The notes under the pieces: generated by a model
Told to the model about the DNA's origin: nothing
Databases searched by the model: none
The model's input: the letters and a program-made list of their open reading frames with translations, nothing else
Shown: piece after piece, positions 56,690 through 64,000 of the stretch
Position numbering within the stretch: the stretch's first letter is position 1
Layout of the letters: each line of letters begins with the position of its first letter
Program-made: the position numbers and the translations under genes
NCBI RefSeq assembly: GCF_011765625.1
Contig: NZ_CP050313.1
Location: 3,840,501-3,904,500, forward strand
From: Shewanella aestuarii
GTDB lineage: Bacteria; Pseudomonadota; Gammaproteobacteria; Enterobacterales; Shewanellaceae
Direction: 5' to 3'
DNA length: 64,000 bases

Positions 56690-57393
56690 ATGAAGGCTGG
56701 TTAGCCCTTTTGCAGCAAGCTTTTAGCTTGCTGCTATCATTTGACCCCGACGTATGGTCAATTATTAATGTGTCATTTACCGTGTCTTTTGCGGCGCTGT
56801 TGATCACCCTCATTCCTTCTATTATGTTGGGATTTATTCTTGCATTTCGTCATTTCCCGGGACGCTGGATAGTCACAAACCTTATCCAAACCCTGCAATC
56901 TATTCCTACTGTTGTCATTGGTTTATTAGTGTATTTACTGCTAACGCGTAACGGCGCCATGGGCGATTTAAAGTGGTTATTCACTCAAAAAGGAATGATT
57001 TTTGGGCAAATGTTAATTTGCGCTCCCGTTTTGGTCGCTCTATCGCAAGCCGCTTTTGCCAGTGTTGACCGCCGCGCTTGGGAAACCTCACGCACCTTAG
57101 GTTCAAGCTGGTTTAAAGCTGTTTGGACAGTATGCCGCGAGCTAAGAGTCGCATTATTACTGGCCATTGTGGCTGCGTTTAGCCGTATATTAACTGAAGT
57201 GGGGTGTTCAATGATGGTGGGGGGCAACATTATGCATGTTACTCGTAATATCCCCACAGCTATTGCACTAGAAACCAGCAAAGGGGATTTTGCCCAAGCT
57301 ATTGCACTGGGCTTGGTACTGTTGATTTTGGCCATTATACTTAATTTTGCCCTTGGCTCACTGCGAGGCAAAGCCTTGCCAAGGAGTCATTAA
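56686..57393 (+). CDS. tupB: Tungstate ABC transporter permease TupB
   Basis: A 235-residue permease with five or six helices and the ABC permease EAA-like loop (AWETSRTLGSSWFKAVWTVCREL). It is coupled to tupA by ATGA and to tupC by TAATG. Tungstate/molybdate import is inferred from TupA. Confidence 0.9.
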   Translation: MNEGWLALLQQAFSLLLSFDPDVWSIINVSFTVSFAALLITLIPSIMLGFILAFRHFPGRWIVTNLIQTLQSIPTVVIGLLVYLLLTRNGAMGDLKWLFTQKGMIFGQMLICAPVLVALSQAAFASVDRRAWETSRTLGSSWFKAVWTVCRELRVALLLAIVAAFSRILTEVGCSMMVGGNIMHVTRNIPTAIALETSKGDFAQAIALGLVLLILAIILNFALGSLRGKALPRSH

Positions 57394-58118
57394 TGACTAA
57401 GAAAGCGAGTATTCAAGCCACTAACCTGTCAATGCAGTTTGAAAATCGCCGCTTATTTAGCGTTGATAAACTGCACTTTGCGCAAGGCGATGTGATTTAT
57501 TTGCAAGGGGATAACGGCTCGGGTAAATCTACCTTAATGAAACTACTTGCAGGGTTAATTGCCCCCACTGAAGGTAAAATTATTAGCCAAGGTTTTAAAA
57601 CATCATGGTGGCAGACTAATTCATTATTGGGAAAAGCCGTTTATTTGCATCAACATCCTTATTTATTTGATGGCAATGTTGAGTTCAACTTAACCTATGG
57701 CTTGAGCTCAGCCGATAAACGCAATACAGAGATTAATAAAAGATTCCAGCAAGCGATTGAAATGGCGCAGCTGTCTCATTTACTTAACAGTGATGCAACC
57801 GATTTATCGGGTGGCGAACGTCAACGCCTAGCCATTGCAAGAGCCTGGATTTGCCAGCCTAAATTGTTAATGTTGGATGAGCCTATCTCTAACATGGACA
57901 AACAATCACAACGTTTAGTGTTAGCGATGATCAACCAATTAAAGCAACATGGCACGGGGCTGCTTATCAGTAGCCATCAAACCTGCGGTTTAACCGCGTT
58001 ATGTCAACAGCATTGGCATATTCACCAACACACAATTTCCACCAGCCAACATGTGCCAAACGGCGATGCTTCGCAAGATACTCTTAATATGGAATTCAAT
58101 TATGTCATTGCCAAATAA
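57393..58118 (+). CDS. tupC: Tungstate ABC transporter ATPase TupC
   Basis: A 241-residue ABC ATPase: Walker [10 protein letters not shown], signature [15 protein letters not shown], Walker B LLMLDEP, and a final His switch (SSHQ). It is the energising subunit of the importer. Its end overlaps mobA by 17 bases. Confidence 0.9.
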   Translation: MTKKASIQATNLSMQFENRRLFSVDKLHFAQGDVIYLQGDNGSGKSTLMKLLAGLIAPTEGKIISQGFKTSWWQTNSLLGKAVYLHQHPYLFDGNVEFNLTYGLSSADKRNTEINKRFQQAIEMAQLSHLLNSDATDLSGGERQRLAIARAWICQPKLLMLDEPISNMDKQSQRLVLAMINQLKQHGTGLLISSHQTCGLTALCQQHWHIHQHTISTSQHVPNGDASQDTLNMEFNYVIAK

Positions 58119-58710
58119 ACCAGCATACACAATCGATGCCGTTATTCTTGCCGGTGGTATGGCTAGACGCATGGGCGGCGACGATAAAGGGTTAGTCGAA
58201 CTCAATAATCAACCGATGATAAGCCACACGATTGCCCGATTATCTCCTCAAGTTGATCGCATTATGATCAACGCCAACCGTAACCAGCAACGCTATGCCG
58301 AGTTCGGTTTTGAAGTTTTTAGTGATAATGATTCAGGCTACTTAGGACCATTAGCCGGTATGATCACCGCTATGGGTAACACCCAGGCAGATTATTTATT
58401 AGTTGTGCCTTGTGACAGTCCATTATTGCCAACAGATCTCGCCTCTCGCATGCTAAACACCTTACTCGTAGCTGATGCTGAAGTTGTGGTTGCCAGTGAT
58501 GGTCAGCGTGAGCAACCTGTAGTGCTATTACTCAAGCCTAGCTTGCGTGATTCAATGAAAGCATTTTTAGATGCCGGTGAACGTAAAATCGATTTTTGGT
58601 ATGCCAAGCATCATTATGAAGTTGCTAGCTTTGCAGACCAACCCGAGGCCTTTGTTAACGTCAATACGCCAGAGCAAAAGCAACAACTTGCCAAGCAAAT
58701 CGCCCAGTAA
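58102..58710 (+). CDS. mobA: Molybdenum cofactor guanylyltransferase MobA
   Basis: About 202 residues with the nucleotidyltransferase motif [23 protein letters not shown], then PCDSPLLP. MobA adds GMP to molybdopterin to form the guanine dinucleotide cofactor of DMSO-reductase-family enzymes. The ATG at 58102 matches the family start; the reading frame runs further upstream inside tupC. It is translated with 17 bases of overlap with tupC. Confidence 0.92.
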   Translation: MSLPNKPAYTIDAVILAGGMARRMGGDDKGLVELNNQPMISHTIARLSPQVDRIMINANRNQQRYAEFGFEVFSDNDSGYLGPLAGMITAMGNTQADYLLVVPCDSPLLPTDLASRMLNTLLVADAEVVVASDGQREQPVVLLLKPSLRDSMKAFLDAGERKIDFWYAKHHYEVASFADQPEAFVNVNTPEQKQQLAKQIAQ

Positions 58711-58725
58711 TTCTTAGAGGTAACT

Positions 58726-60537
58726 ATGACTACCGTTTTTAAAAATCCACTGTCTATCCCTGTTCTTGGCTTTTGTGCGTATAGTGGTACAGGTAAAACC
58801 ACGTTATTAAAGCAATTAATCCCTGCGCTGAATCAACGCGGCTTACGCTTAGCGGTAATCAAGCATGCCCATCATAATTTTGACGTTGATATTCCGGGCA
58901 AAGACAGCTACGAAATGCGTAAAGCCGGAGCGAAGCAAATGCTAGTTGCCTCCCATGTACGCTGGGCATTAATGACCGAAGATGCACTAGACTCAGATCC
59001 AAGCTTGCCGCACTTATTGCAGCAAATTGAAGCCGACAAAGTGGATATTGTGTTAGTGGAAGGCTTTAAAAAATTAGCGCTGCCTAAAATTGAGTTGCAT
59101 CGTGCTTCACACGGAAAGCCATTTATTCATACTCATGACGACAACATTGTCGCCATAGCCTGTTGTGATGACACCCAAACACCCAATGAATTGACTCGTT
59201 TAGACTTAAACAATGTCGACCAAATTGCTGATTTTGTTATTGCTTATCAACAAAACTGGCAAGCTCCAAGGGTTGCATTGCCGATTGATGTGGCAGCAGC
59301 AAGCTTAGCCGATGATGGCGCTCAAGGCTTGTCGGTATCACAAGGGATTAAGCATATTCTCAATCAAGTGACACCGATTTGTGCAACAGAAACACTCACG
59401 CTTGATGAATTAGATAATCGCGTATTAGCCAGCGATTGCATCTCACCGGTTAACGTACCACAGCAAACTAACTCAGCAATGGACGGATATGGCTTTGCAT
59501 ATACAAGCTTGAGCGCCAACCAGCCACTTAAGGTTGTCGCAGAAGTATTGGCCGGTCATGGTTATCAACAAACCGTGCAAGCAGGTGAAGCCGTGAGCAT
59601 CATGACAGGTGCGCCAATTCCACAAGGTGTTGATACCGTTCAGCCTCGCGAGTTGTGTACCCCCCTAGATAGTCAAGTGACAATTCAACAAACCGACAAG
59701 GTCCAACAAGGTCAGCATGTTCGTTTGGCCGGTGAAGATATTGCCTTAAATCAAGTGGCCTTAGAAGCGGGCACACGTTTAGGTGCGGCACAATTAGGTT
59801 TATTAGCCTCTTTAGGCTTTGCCAAGCTTGATGCGATTAAATCACCTGTCGTCGCTGTTTTTTCAACGGGTGATGAAGTCAGCCAACCCGGTGAAGCGTT
59901 AAAACAAAATTGCATTTATGACTCAAACCGCTACACCATCAAAGCCATGGCGCGCAAGCTTGGCTGTAAGGTCATTGACCTAGGCATTATCGAAGACAAC
60001 GAACAAGCCTTAACCCAAGCGCTATTAGCGGCTTCTGAGGAAGCAGACATAGTGATCAGCTCAGGCGGCGTATCAGTCGGCAATGCAGATTATATAAAAA
60101 CCGTGTTGGCTAAAATTGGTCAAATTAATTTTTGGCGGATCAACATGCGCCCAGGGCGCCCGCTGGCTGCGGGTAAAATTAACGATTGCCTGTTCTTTGG
60201 CTTACCCGGTAACCCAGTGGCCGTCATGGTGTCATTTCTACAATTCGTTCAACCTGCCATTCGTAAGTTGGCGGGTGAGTCACAATGGCAACCCCGTTAT
60301 ATTCCCGCCATTGCCGATGAGTTTTTACGCAGCAAAGTGGGGCGTACCGAGTTTTTACGAGGCTGTTATTCAATTGGCACTAACGGTCAAATTCATGTCA
60401 GTTCTACTGGCGCGCAGGGGTCAGGCATGTTGAGCTCAATGGTAACGGGTAACTGCTTAATCGTGATAGATGAAGCTAGCGATCATATTGCACAAGGCGG
60501 CAAAGTGTTTATTCAGCCTTTTGCTGATCTTCTCTAA
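58726..60537 (+). CDS. MobB-MoeA fusion protein
   Basis: A 603-residue fusion. Residues about 10-170 are MobB, a GTP-binding adaptor (CAYSGTGKTTLLKQLIP, KHAHHNFDVDIPGKDSYEMRKAGA). Residues about 195-600 are MoeA, molybdopterin molybdotransferase (NSAMDGYGFAY, TGDEVSQPGE, SSGGVSVGNADYI, FGLPGNPVAVMVSF). The fusion joins metal insertion with dinucleotide assembly. The start has AGAGG upstream. Confidence 0.92.
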   Translation: MTTVFKNPLSIPVLGFCAYSGTGKTTLLKQLIPALNQRGLRLAVIKHAHHNFDVDIPGKDSYEMRKAGAKQMLVASHVRWALMTEDALDSDPSLPHLLQQIEADKVDIVLVEGFKKLALPKIELHRASHGKPFIHTHDDNIVAIACCDDTQTPNELTRLDLNNVDQIADFVIAYQQNWQAPRVALPIDVAAASLADDGAQGLSVSQGIKHILNQVTPICATETLTLDELDNRVLASDCISPVNVPQQTNSAMDGYGFAYTSLSANQPLKVVAEVLAGHGYQQTVQAGEAVSIMTGAPIPQGVDTVQPRELCTPLDSQVTIQQTDKVQQGQHVRLAGEDIALNQVALEAGTRLGAAQLGLLASLGFAKLDAIKSPVVAVFSTGDEVSQPGEALKQNCIYDSNRYTIKAMARKLGCKVIDLGIIEDNEQALTQALLAASEEADIVISSGGVSVGNADYIKTVLAKIGQINFWRINMRPGRPLAAGKINDCLFFGLPGNPVAVMVSFLQFVQPAIRKLAGESQWQPRYIPAIADEFLRSKVGRTEFLRGCYSIGTNGQIHVSSTGAQGSGMLSSMVTGNCLIVIDEASDHIAQGGKVFIQPFADLL

Positions 60538-60562
60538 TACAGGCTAAAGGTTGTTTGAATAT

Positions 60563-61546
60563 ATGAGTCAAATTGTCGATAGCTTCAACCGTCAAGTCGA
60601 ATACTTACGGCTATCAGTCACCGATCGCTGCGACTTTCGCTGTGTGTACTGCATGAGCGAAGACCCAGAGTTTTTACCTCGCCAACAGGTGTTATCACTT
60701 GAGGAGTTATCTTGGGTGGCGCAAGCCTTTACTGAACTTGGCGTGAAAAAAATTCGTTTAACCGGTGGCGAACCATTGGTGCGAACCGATTGTGAACAAC
60801 TCGTCAAACTACTTGGACAACTACCGGGTTTAGATGATTTATCGATGACCACCAACGGCTCTCGGTTAACCAAATTAGCCCAGCCATTATTTGATAACGG
60901 CTTATCGCGTTTAAATATCAGCTTAGATACTTTAAACCCAGAATTATTCACCCAATTAACCCGCAACGGCAAGTTAGAACGAGTCATTGCTGGTATTGAT
61001 GCCGCAATTGCCGCTGGATTTAGCAAAATTAAAATCAATGCCGTTATTTTGCGCGGTAAAAATGATCATGAAGTAATTGATTTGGTTAACTTCTGCCGTA
61101 AACGTAATATTGATATCGCTTTTATCGAAGAAATGCCGATTGGCGTTATGGATGAGCGTAAACGCAGTCGCCATTGTTCAAGCGCGGAAGTGCGCGAATT
61201 AATCGAGCAACACTATGCACTCATGCCTTCTAGCAAACGTACAGGCGGCCCAGCAAAGTACTACAAAATGGCAGATAGCAGCATTCACATCGGCTTTATT
61301 TCCCCTCATAGCAATAACTTTTGTCATGAGTGCAATCGAGTCAGGGTCACAGTAGAAGGCCGATTACTTTTATGTTTAGGAAATGAGAACTCCGTTGATT
61401 TAAAAGCAGTAGTCAGACAATACCCCGGTGATATTGACCGTCTAAAACAAGCAATTTTAGGTGGAATTAAGCTCAAACCGCAGTCGCATTACTTTGATCA
61501 ACAAGGCACTCAAATTTTACGTTTTATGAACGCCACCGGCGGCTAA
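60563..61546 (+). CDS. moaA: GTP 3',8-cyclase MoaA
   Basis: About 327 residues. A radical SAM cluster CDFRCVYC and LTGGEPLVR precede the C-terminal second cluster CHECNRVRVTVEGRLLLCLG. MoaA catalyses the first step of molybdopterin synthesis. The ATG at 60563 gives MSQIVDSFNRQVEYLRLS, the family start. It is the last gene of the operon; moaBCDE are not here. Confidence 0.95.
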   Translation: MSQIVDSFNRQVEYLRLSVTDRCDFRCVYCMSEDPEFLPRQQVLSLEELSWVAQAFTELGVKKIRLTGGEPLVRTDCEQLVKLLGQLPGLDDLSMTTNGSRLTKLAQPLFDNGLSRLNISLDTLNPELFTQLTRNGKLERVIAGIDAAIAAGFSKIKINAVILRGKNDHEVIDLVNFCRKRNIDIAFIEEMPIGVMDERKRSRHCSSAEVRELIEQHYALMPSSKRTGGPAKYYKMADSSIHIGFISPHSNNFCHECNRVRVTVEGRLLLCLGNENSVDLKAVVRQYPGDIDRLKQAILGGIKLKPQSHYFDQQGTQILRFMNATGG

Positions 61547-61642
61547 GCCCCTTCTATTTTAGTCAAGCAAATAACGACAATTCGTATTTTGTGACACAGG
61601 TGATAAACTCAATGAATATATTCACTTTGATTCATTGAGTTT

Positions 61643-62085
61643 ATGGCTTTATCACGTAAAAAATGGAACTACATTATTATCATTGCCAGCGTAATGATGA
61701 TTTCAGTACTGAGTTTTATTACCAATAAAACCAGTGATATGCCTAATAGTGCTCTACCTTTATTTGATGAGGCGTTGCCGCTAAAGCAATTACAACTCAA
61801 CAGCCAATGGCTGCAACATAAACAAGGCAACTGGCGTTGTGCTGAAACCGTGTTAAATTGCCAGCAATGGGCACAAGCGTGGCAAAACCTCGTCATTTCT
61901 GCCCTAAAAGATGAACCCGTGCATACATCCCCCCCATCACAGTCACCTTCAAAATCGACACTGTCAACGAGCCACAAGTTTGGCTACTATTTGCAGATGA
62001 AGGTTTACTGCAATCGCCTAGTTTTAATTGGTATCAAATCCCGCCCAGTTTGCGCGCCGATTTATTGCCAGTAATCCAATTATAA
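61643..62085 (+). pseudogene. Small membrane-anchored protein, frameshifted in a seven-C tract
   Basis: The frame from 61643 gives MALSRKKWNYIIIIASVMM (one helix) up to EPVHTSPP, then reads nonsense to 62074. Shifting frame at the run of seven C (61929-61935) gives ITVTFKIDTVNEPQVWLLF, then LLQSPSFNWYQIPPSLRADL and PVIQL, stopping at 62085, a much more protein-like end. One C added (or two removed) restores it. The family is unknown. The tract could be phase-variable or miscalled. Confidence 0.7.
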
Positions 62086-62155
62086 GTCGATAGCGTATTG
62101 CAACATGTACTCAAAAGCAGCGTCACTGAAGCAATCAATAAAATAAGAATTAACC

Positions 62156-62971
62156 ATGCCAGAATTACCCGAAGTAGAAGTGACTCGCCAAGGAGTCAGC
62201 CCATATTTGGTCAACCAAACCGTTGGGGACTTAATTATTCGCAATGGCTCATTAAGGTGGCCAGTCCCTGACATGGCACGCAATATTATTGGGCAAACTA
62301 TTAATAGCGTGCGCCGTCGAGCAAAATACTTATTAATTGATACTGACGCGGGGATCACCATAGTGCATCTAGGAATGTCTGGTAGTTTACGCATCTTGCC
62401 CCACACCGCGCCGGTTGAAAAGCATGACCACATTGATTTATTGCTACAAAATGGCCACATACTGCGCTTTAACGATCCGCGTCGTTTTGGTGCTTGGTTG
62501 TGGTATGAATTACCGGAAGAGGCCCACCCTTTACTGGCAAAACTTGGCCCAGAGCCATTAAGCGAAGATTTTAATGTGGCGCACTTGCAAGCCAAACTAG
62601 CCGGTAAGAAAAAGGCCATTAAGCTGTGCCTAATGGATAATCATATTGTTGTGGGTGTTGGAAACATTTACGCCAACGAAGCTTTATTTGCCGCAGGCAT
62701 ACACCCACAAGCCCCCGCCGGAAACATTGATATTGAACGTTTAACCATTTTAGTGACAGAGGTAAAACAAATATTAGCCCACGCGATTAAGCAAGGTGGA
62801 ACCACGTTAAAAGACTTTACCAACGCTGATGGCAAACCTGGTTACTTTGCCCAAAAACTACATGTGTATGGCCGAGGCGGCGACACCTGCACAGCATGTG
62901 GCAACTTATTGTCTGAAATTAAGTTAGGACAGCGCACCACAGTATTTTGTGGTCTGTGTCAGCAACGCTAG
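62156..62971 (+). CDS. mutM: Formamidopyrimidine-DNA glycosylase MutM
   Basis: A 271-residue DNA repair glycosylase beginning [14 protein letters not shown] with the catalytic Pro/Glu. [28 protein letters not shown], the helix-two-turn-helix region and the C-terminal zinc finger (CTACGN, CGLCQQ) are intact. It removes oxidised purines such as 8-oxoguanine. A terminator follows. Confidence 0.96.
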   Translation: MPELPEVEVTRQGVSPYLVNQTVGDLIIRNGSLRWPVPDMARNIIGQTINSVRRRAKYLLIDTDAGITIVHLGMSGSLRILPHTAPVEKHDHIDLLLQNGHILRFNDPRRFGAWLWYELPEEAHPLLAKLGPEPLSEDFNVAHLQAKLAGKKKAIKLCLMDNHIVVGVGNIYANEALFAAGIHPQAPAGNIDIERLTILVTEVKQILAHAIKQGGTTLKDFTNADGKPGYFAQKLHVYGRGGDTCTACGNLLSEIKLGQRTTVFCGLCQQR

Positions 62972-62990
62972 ATTTTAGGTTTTATTTGTA

Positions 62991-63014
62991 AAAGGGAGCG
63001 ATTGCTCCCCCTTT
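62991..63014. terminator. Bidirectional terminator between mutM and the Wzi-like gene
   Basis: AAAGGGAGC and GCTCCC(C)CTTT pair around GATT, between convergent stops. Confidence 0.75.
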
Positions 63015-63034
63015 ATTTATATTGTCACGAATCA

Positions 63035-64000
63035 CTAAAATCGATACTCATATGACGTAAAAAATGAACCGTCAATTTGATTGTCTTCAACTTCAAATGA
63101 AGAATGGGATAGAGTTCCGCCGAAATTCAACATGCCTGATAATAAAGGCATTCTATAAGACACTTCAAGCATCAGCAGGTCTTCTTTTAAAGGTTGTGGA
63201 GTCCATTCACTAGAAGGGTTTTCACCATCTTTGTTTAACTGTGCATATCGTAAAATAGATGTTAAACCATGACTATTATTAAACTGCCCAACTAAACCCA
63301 AGGCAAAAACCTGAGCATCGCTATCATAAGTACTACCAAATGCTCGTCCATAATATCGGGAGCCACTTTGATAGACACTATGTTCATAAAAGCAATTAAA
63401 CTCTGTAGTATCTTCACCACAAAACATCATGGTGTCTGTGTATTCTAAAAACATTTTATACTGTTGTTTTCCAAGACTAAATCTTGTGTCCGCGCCATAC
63501 ATCTTACCACAATCAACTATTTGCCAAGGCTTGCCTTTTGAATCTTCACAAGTTCGTTCTAAATATAAACCGACAGGAACTTGCCAAAATGTTTCAGAAT
63601 AGCGAATATCTATACCAGCCATTTGGTTGCCATAATTAGAGCAACCATTACCAATATCATTTCTACAATCTCGTTGGCCTGTAATGGATTTCCAAGCACT
63701 ATCAAAGTCGCATTCTTGGCCTTCGCCACAAAATTGAGCAGTCCACGACAAACCGACTTCAAGTTGTTTTAATGGTTTTATAGCACCGCGTAAATTCCAT
63801 AGCAATGCATGTGGTGCAAAACGCTCTTTTTCCATAATGCTAATTCCACCAGTCAAACTCCAAGGCCCAAGCCATGATAACATTGGAGTTTCAAAAGCTT
63901 GGACATTATTACGACTAACCATCAGCGAAGGCATAGGTCTAGCATTATTTGACTTATGTAAAGAAGAATCAAAACCTGGACCCCACCATTGTTCCAGTGT
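63035..64000 (-). CDS. Wzi-like capsule-assembly outer-membrane protein, N-terminus beyond the window
   Basis: The frame stays open to the right edge, so the protein lacks its start here. The pattern LEQWWGPGFDSSLHKSNNARP and later Tyr/Trp-rich strands are those of the Wzi family, an outer-membrane barrel that anchors capsular polysaccharide. It ends with a terminal Phe (SYEYRF), as in barrels. An internal ATG at 63934 is not the start. Confidence 0.85.
   Translation of the reverse strand, partial: TLEQWWGPGFDSSLHKSNNARPMPSLMVSRNNVQAFETPMLSWLGPWSLTGGISIMEKERFAPHALLWNLRGAIKPLKQLEVGLSWTAQFCGEGQECDFDSAWKSITGQRDCRNDIGNGCSNYGNQMAGIDIRYSETFWQVPVGLYLERTCEDSKGKPWQIVDCGKMYGADTRFSLGKQQYKMFLEYTDTMMFCGEDTTEFNCFYEHSVYQSGSRYYGRAFGSTYDSDAQVFALGLVGQFNNSHGLTSILRYAQLNKDGENPSSEWTPQPLKEDLLMLEVSYRMPLLSGMLNFGGTLSHSSFEVEDNQIDGSFFTSYEYRF

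Noticed and set aside
58051..58102. Extra N-terminal residues of MobA
   Set aside because: They lie inside tupC and do not match the family; the ATG at 58102 gives the correct motif spacing.
1..64000. Insertion sequences, CRISPR arrays, tRNA or rRNA genes
   Set aside because: None recognised: no transposase frame or spacer arrays, and no tRNA or rRNA motif seen by eye.

Overview
The window looks like a chromosomal segment of a marine Shewanella-type gammaproteobacterium. This is inferred from gene content: a stand-alone pentaheme nitrite reductase NrfA, a flavocytochrome-type reductase with a separate tetraheme cytochrome, a RyhB-like sRNA, and many outer-membrane and c-di-GMP proteins. Base composition is moderately AT-rich. 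I see no tRNA, rRNA, CRISPR array, insertion sequence or prophage. Gaps between genes are short apart from a few AT-rich promoter regions.

Layout. 0-9 kb: a possible metal-handling region at the left edge, a tandem PepSY membrane-protein pair, the duplicated-ATPase protein ModF, a lipoprotein Dcp peptidase, two envelope proteins and a VF530-type DNA-binding protein. 9-18 kb: an orphan substrate-binding protein, nrfA, the divergent rRNA methyltransferase genes rsmJ and rlmJ, an M28 peptidase, a lytic transglycosylase and a LemA-like protein. 18-33 kb: an AbgT transporter, a frameshifted menF, an HD-GYP phosphodiesterase, a four-gene cassette (cupredoxin-like protein, GGDEF-EAL sensor, DUF3034 protein, exported truncated hemoglobin), a PqiA-like protein, a YeiH-like exporter, a broken XRE/DUF2083 regulator, a CYTH protein and a FrnE-like DsbA protein. 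34-43 kb: a Tat-exported flavoprotein plus tetraheme cytochrome with LysR and TetR regulators, gor, two envelope proteins and prlC. 43-52 kb: a thioesterase, a divergent Tag-family glycosylase, a TetR/RND efflux locus with a pair of operator-like repeats, yhhQ under a preQ1-I-like riboswitch, a frameshifted GNAT gene, and a RyhB-like sRNA with a Fur box on its promoter. 52-64 kb: a sensor kinase/NtrC-type pair, a tungstate-uptake and molybdenum-cofactor operon (tupABC, mobA, mobB-moeA fusion, moaA), a frameshifted small protein, mutM and an edge-truncated Wzi-like protein.

How the genes work together. Respiration and its cofactors dominate: nrfA, the flavoprotein/cytochrome pair, menF for menaquinone, and the Mo/W-cofactor operon with a remote ModF. 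Iron control is visible at two strong Fur-box matches, one at the RyhB-like sRNA and one before an outer-membrane barrel gene. The cupredoxin/EAL/DUF3034/hemoglobin cassette is the best candidate for an undescribed system, probably a periplasmic sensor linked to c-di-GMP turnover.

Five loci (left edge, menF, the XRE regulator, GNAT, and the small protein at 61.6 kb) are each interrupted by lesions repaired by restoring single bases, several within G or C runs. Sequencing undercalls and real pseudogenes cannot be told apart from this window alone.
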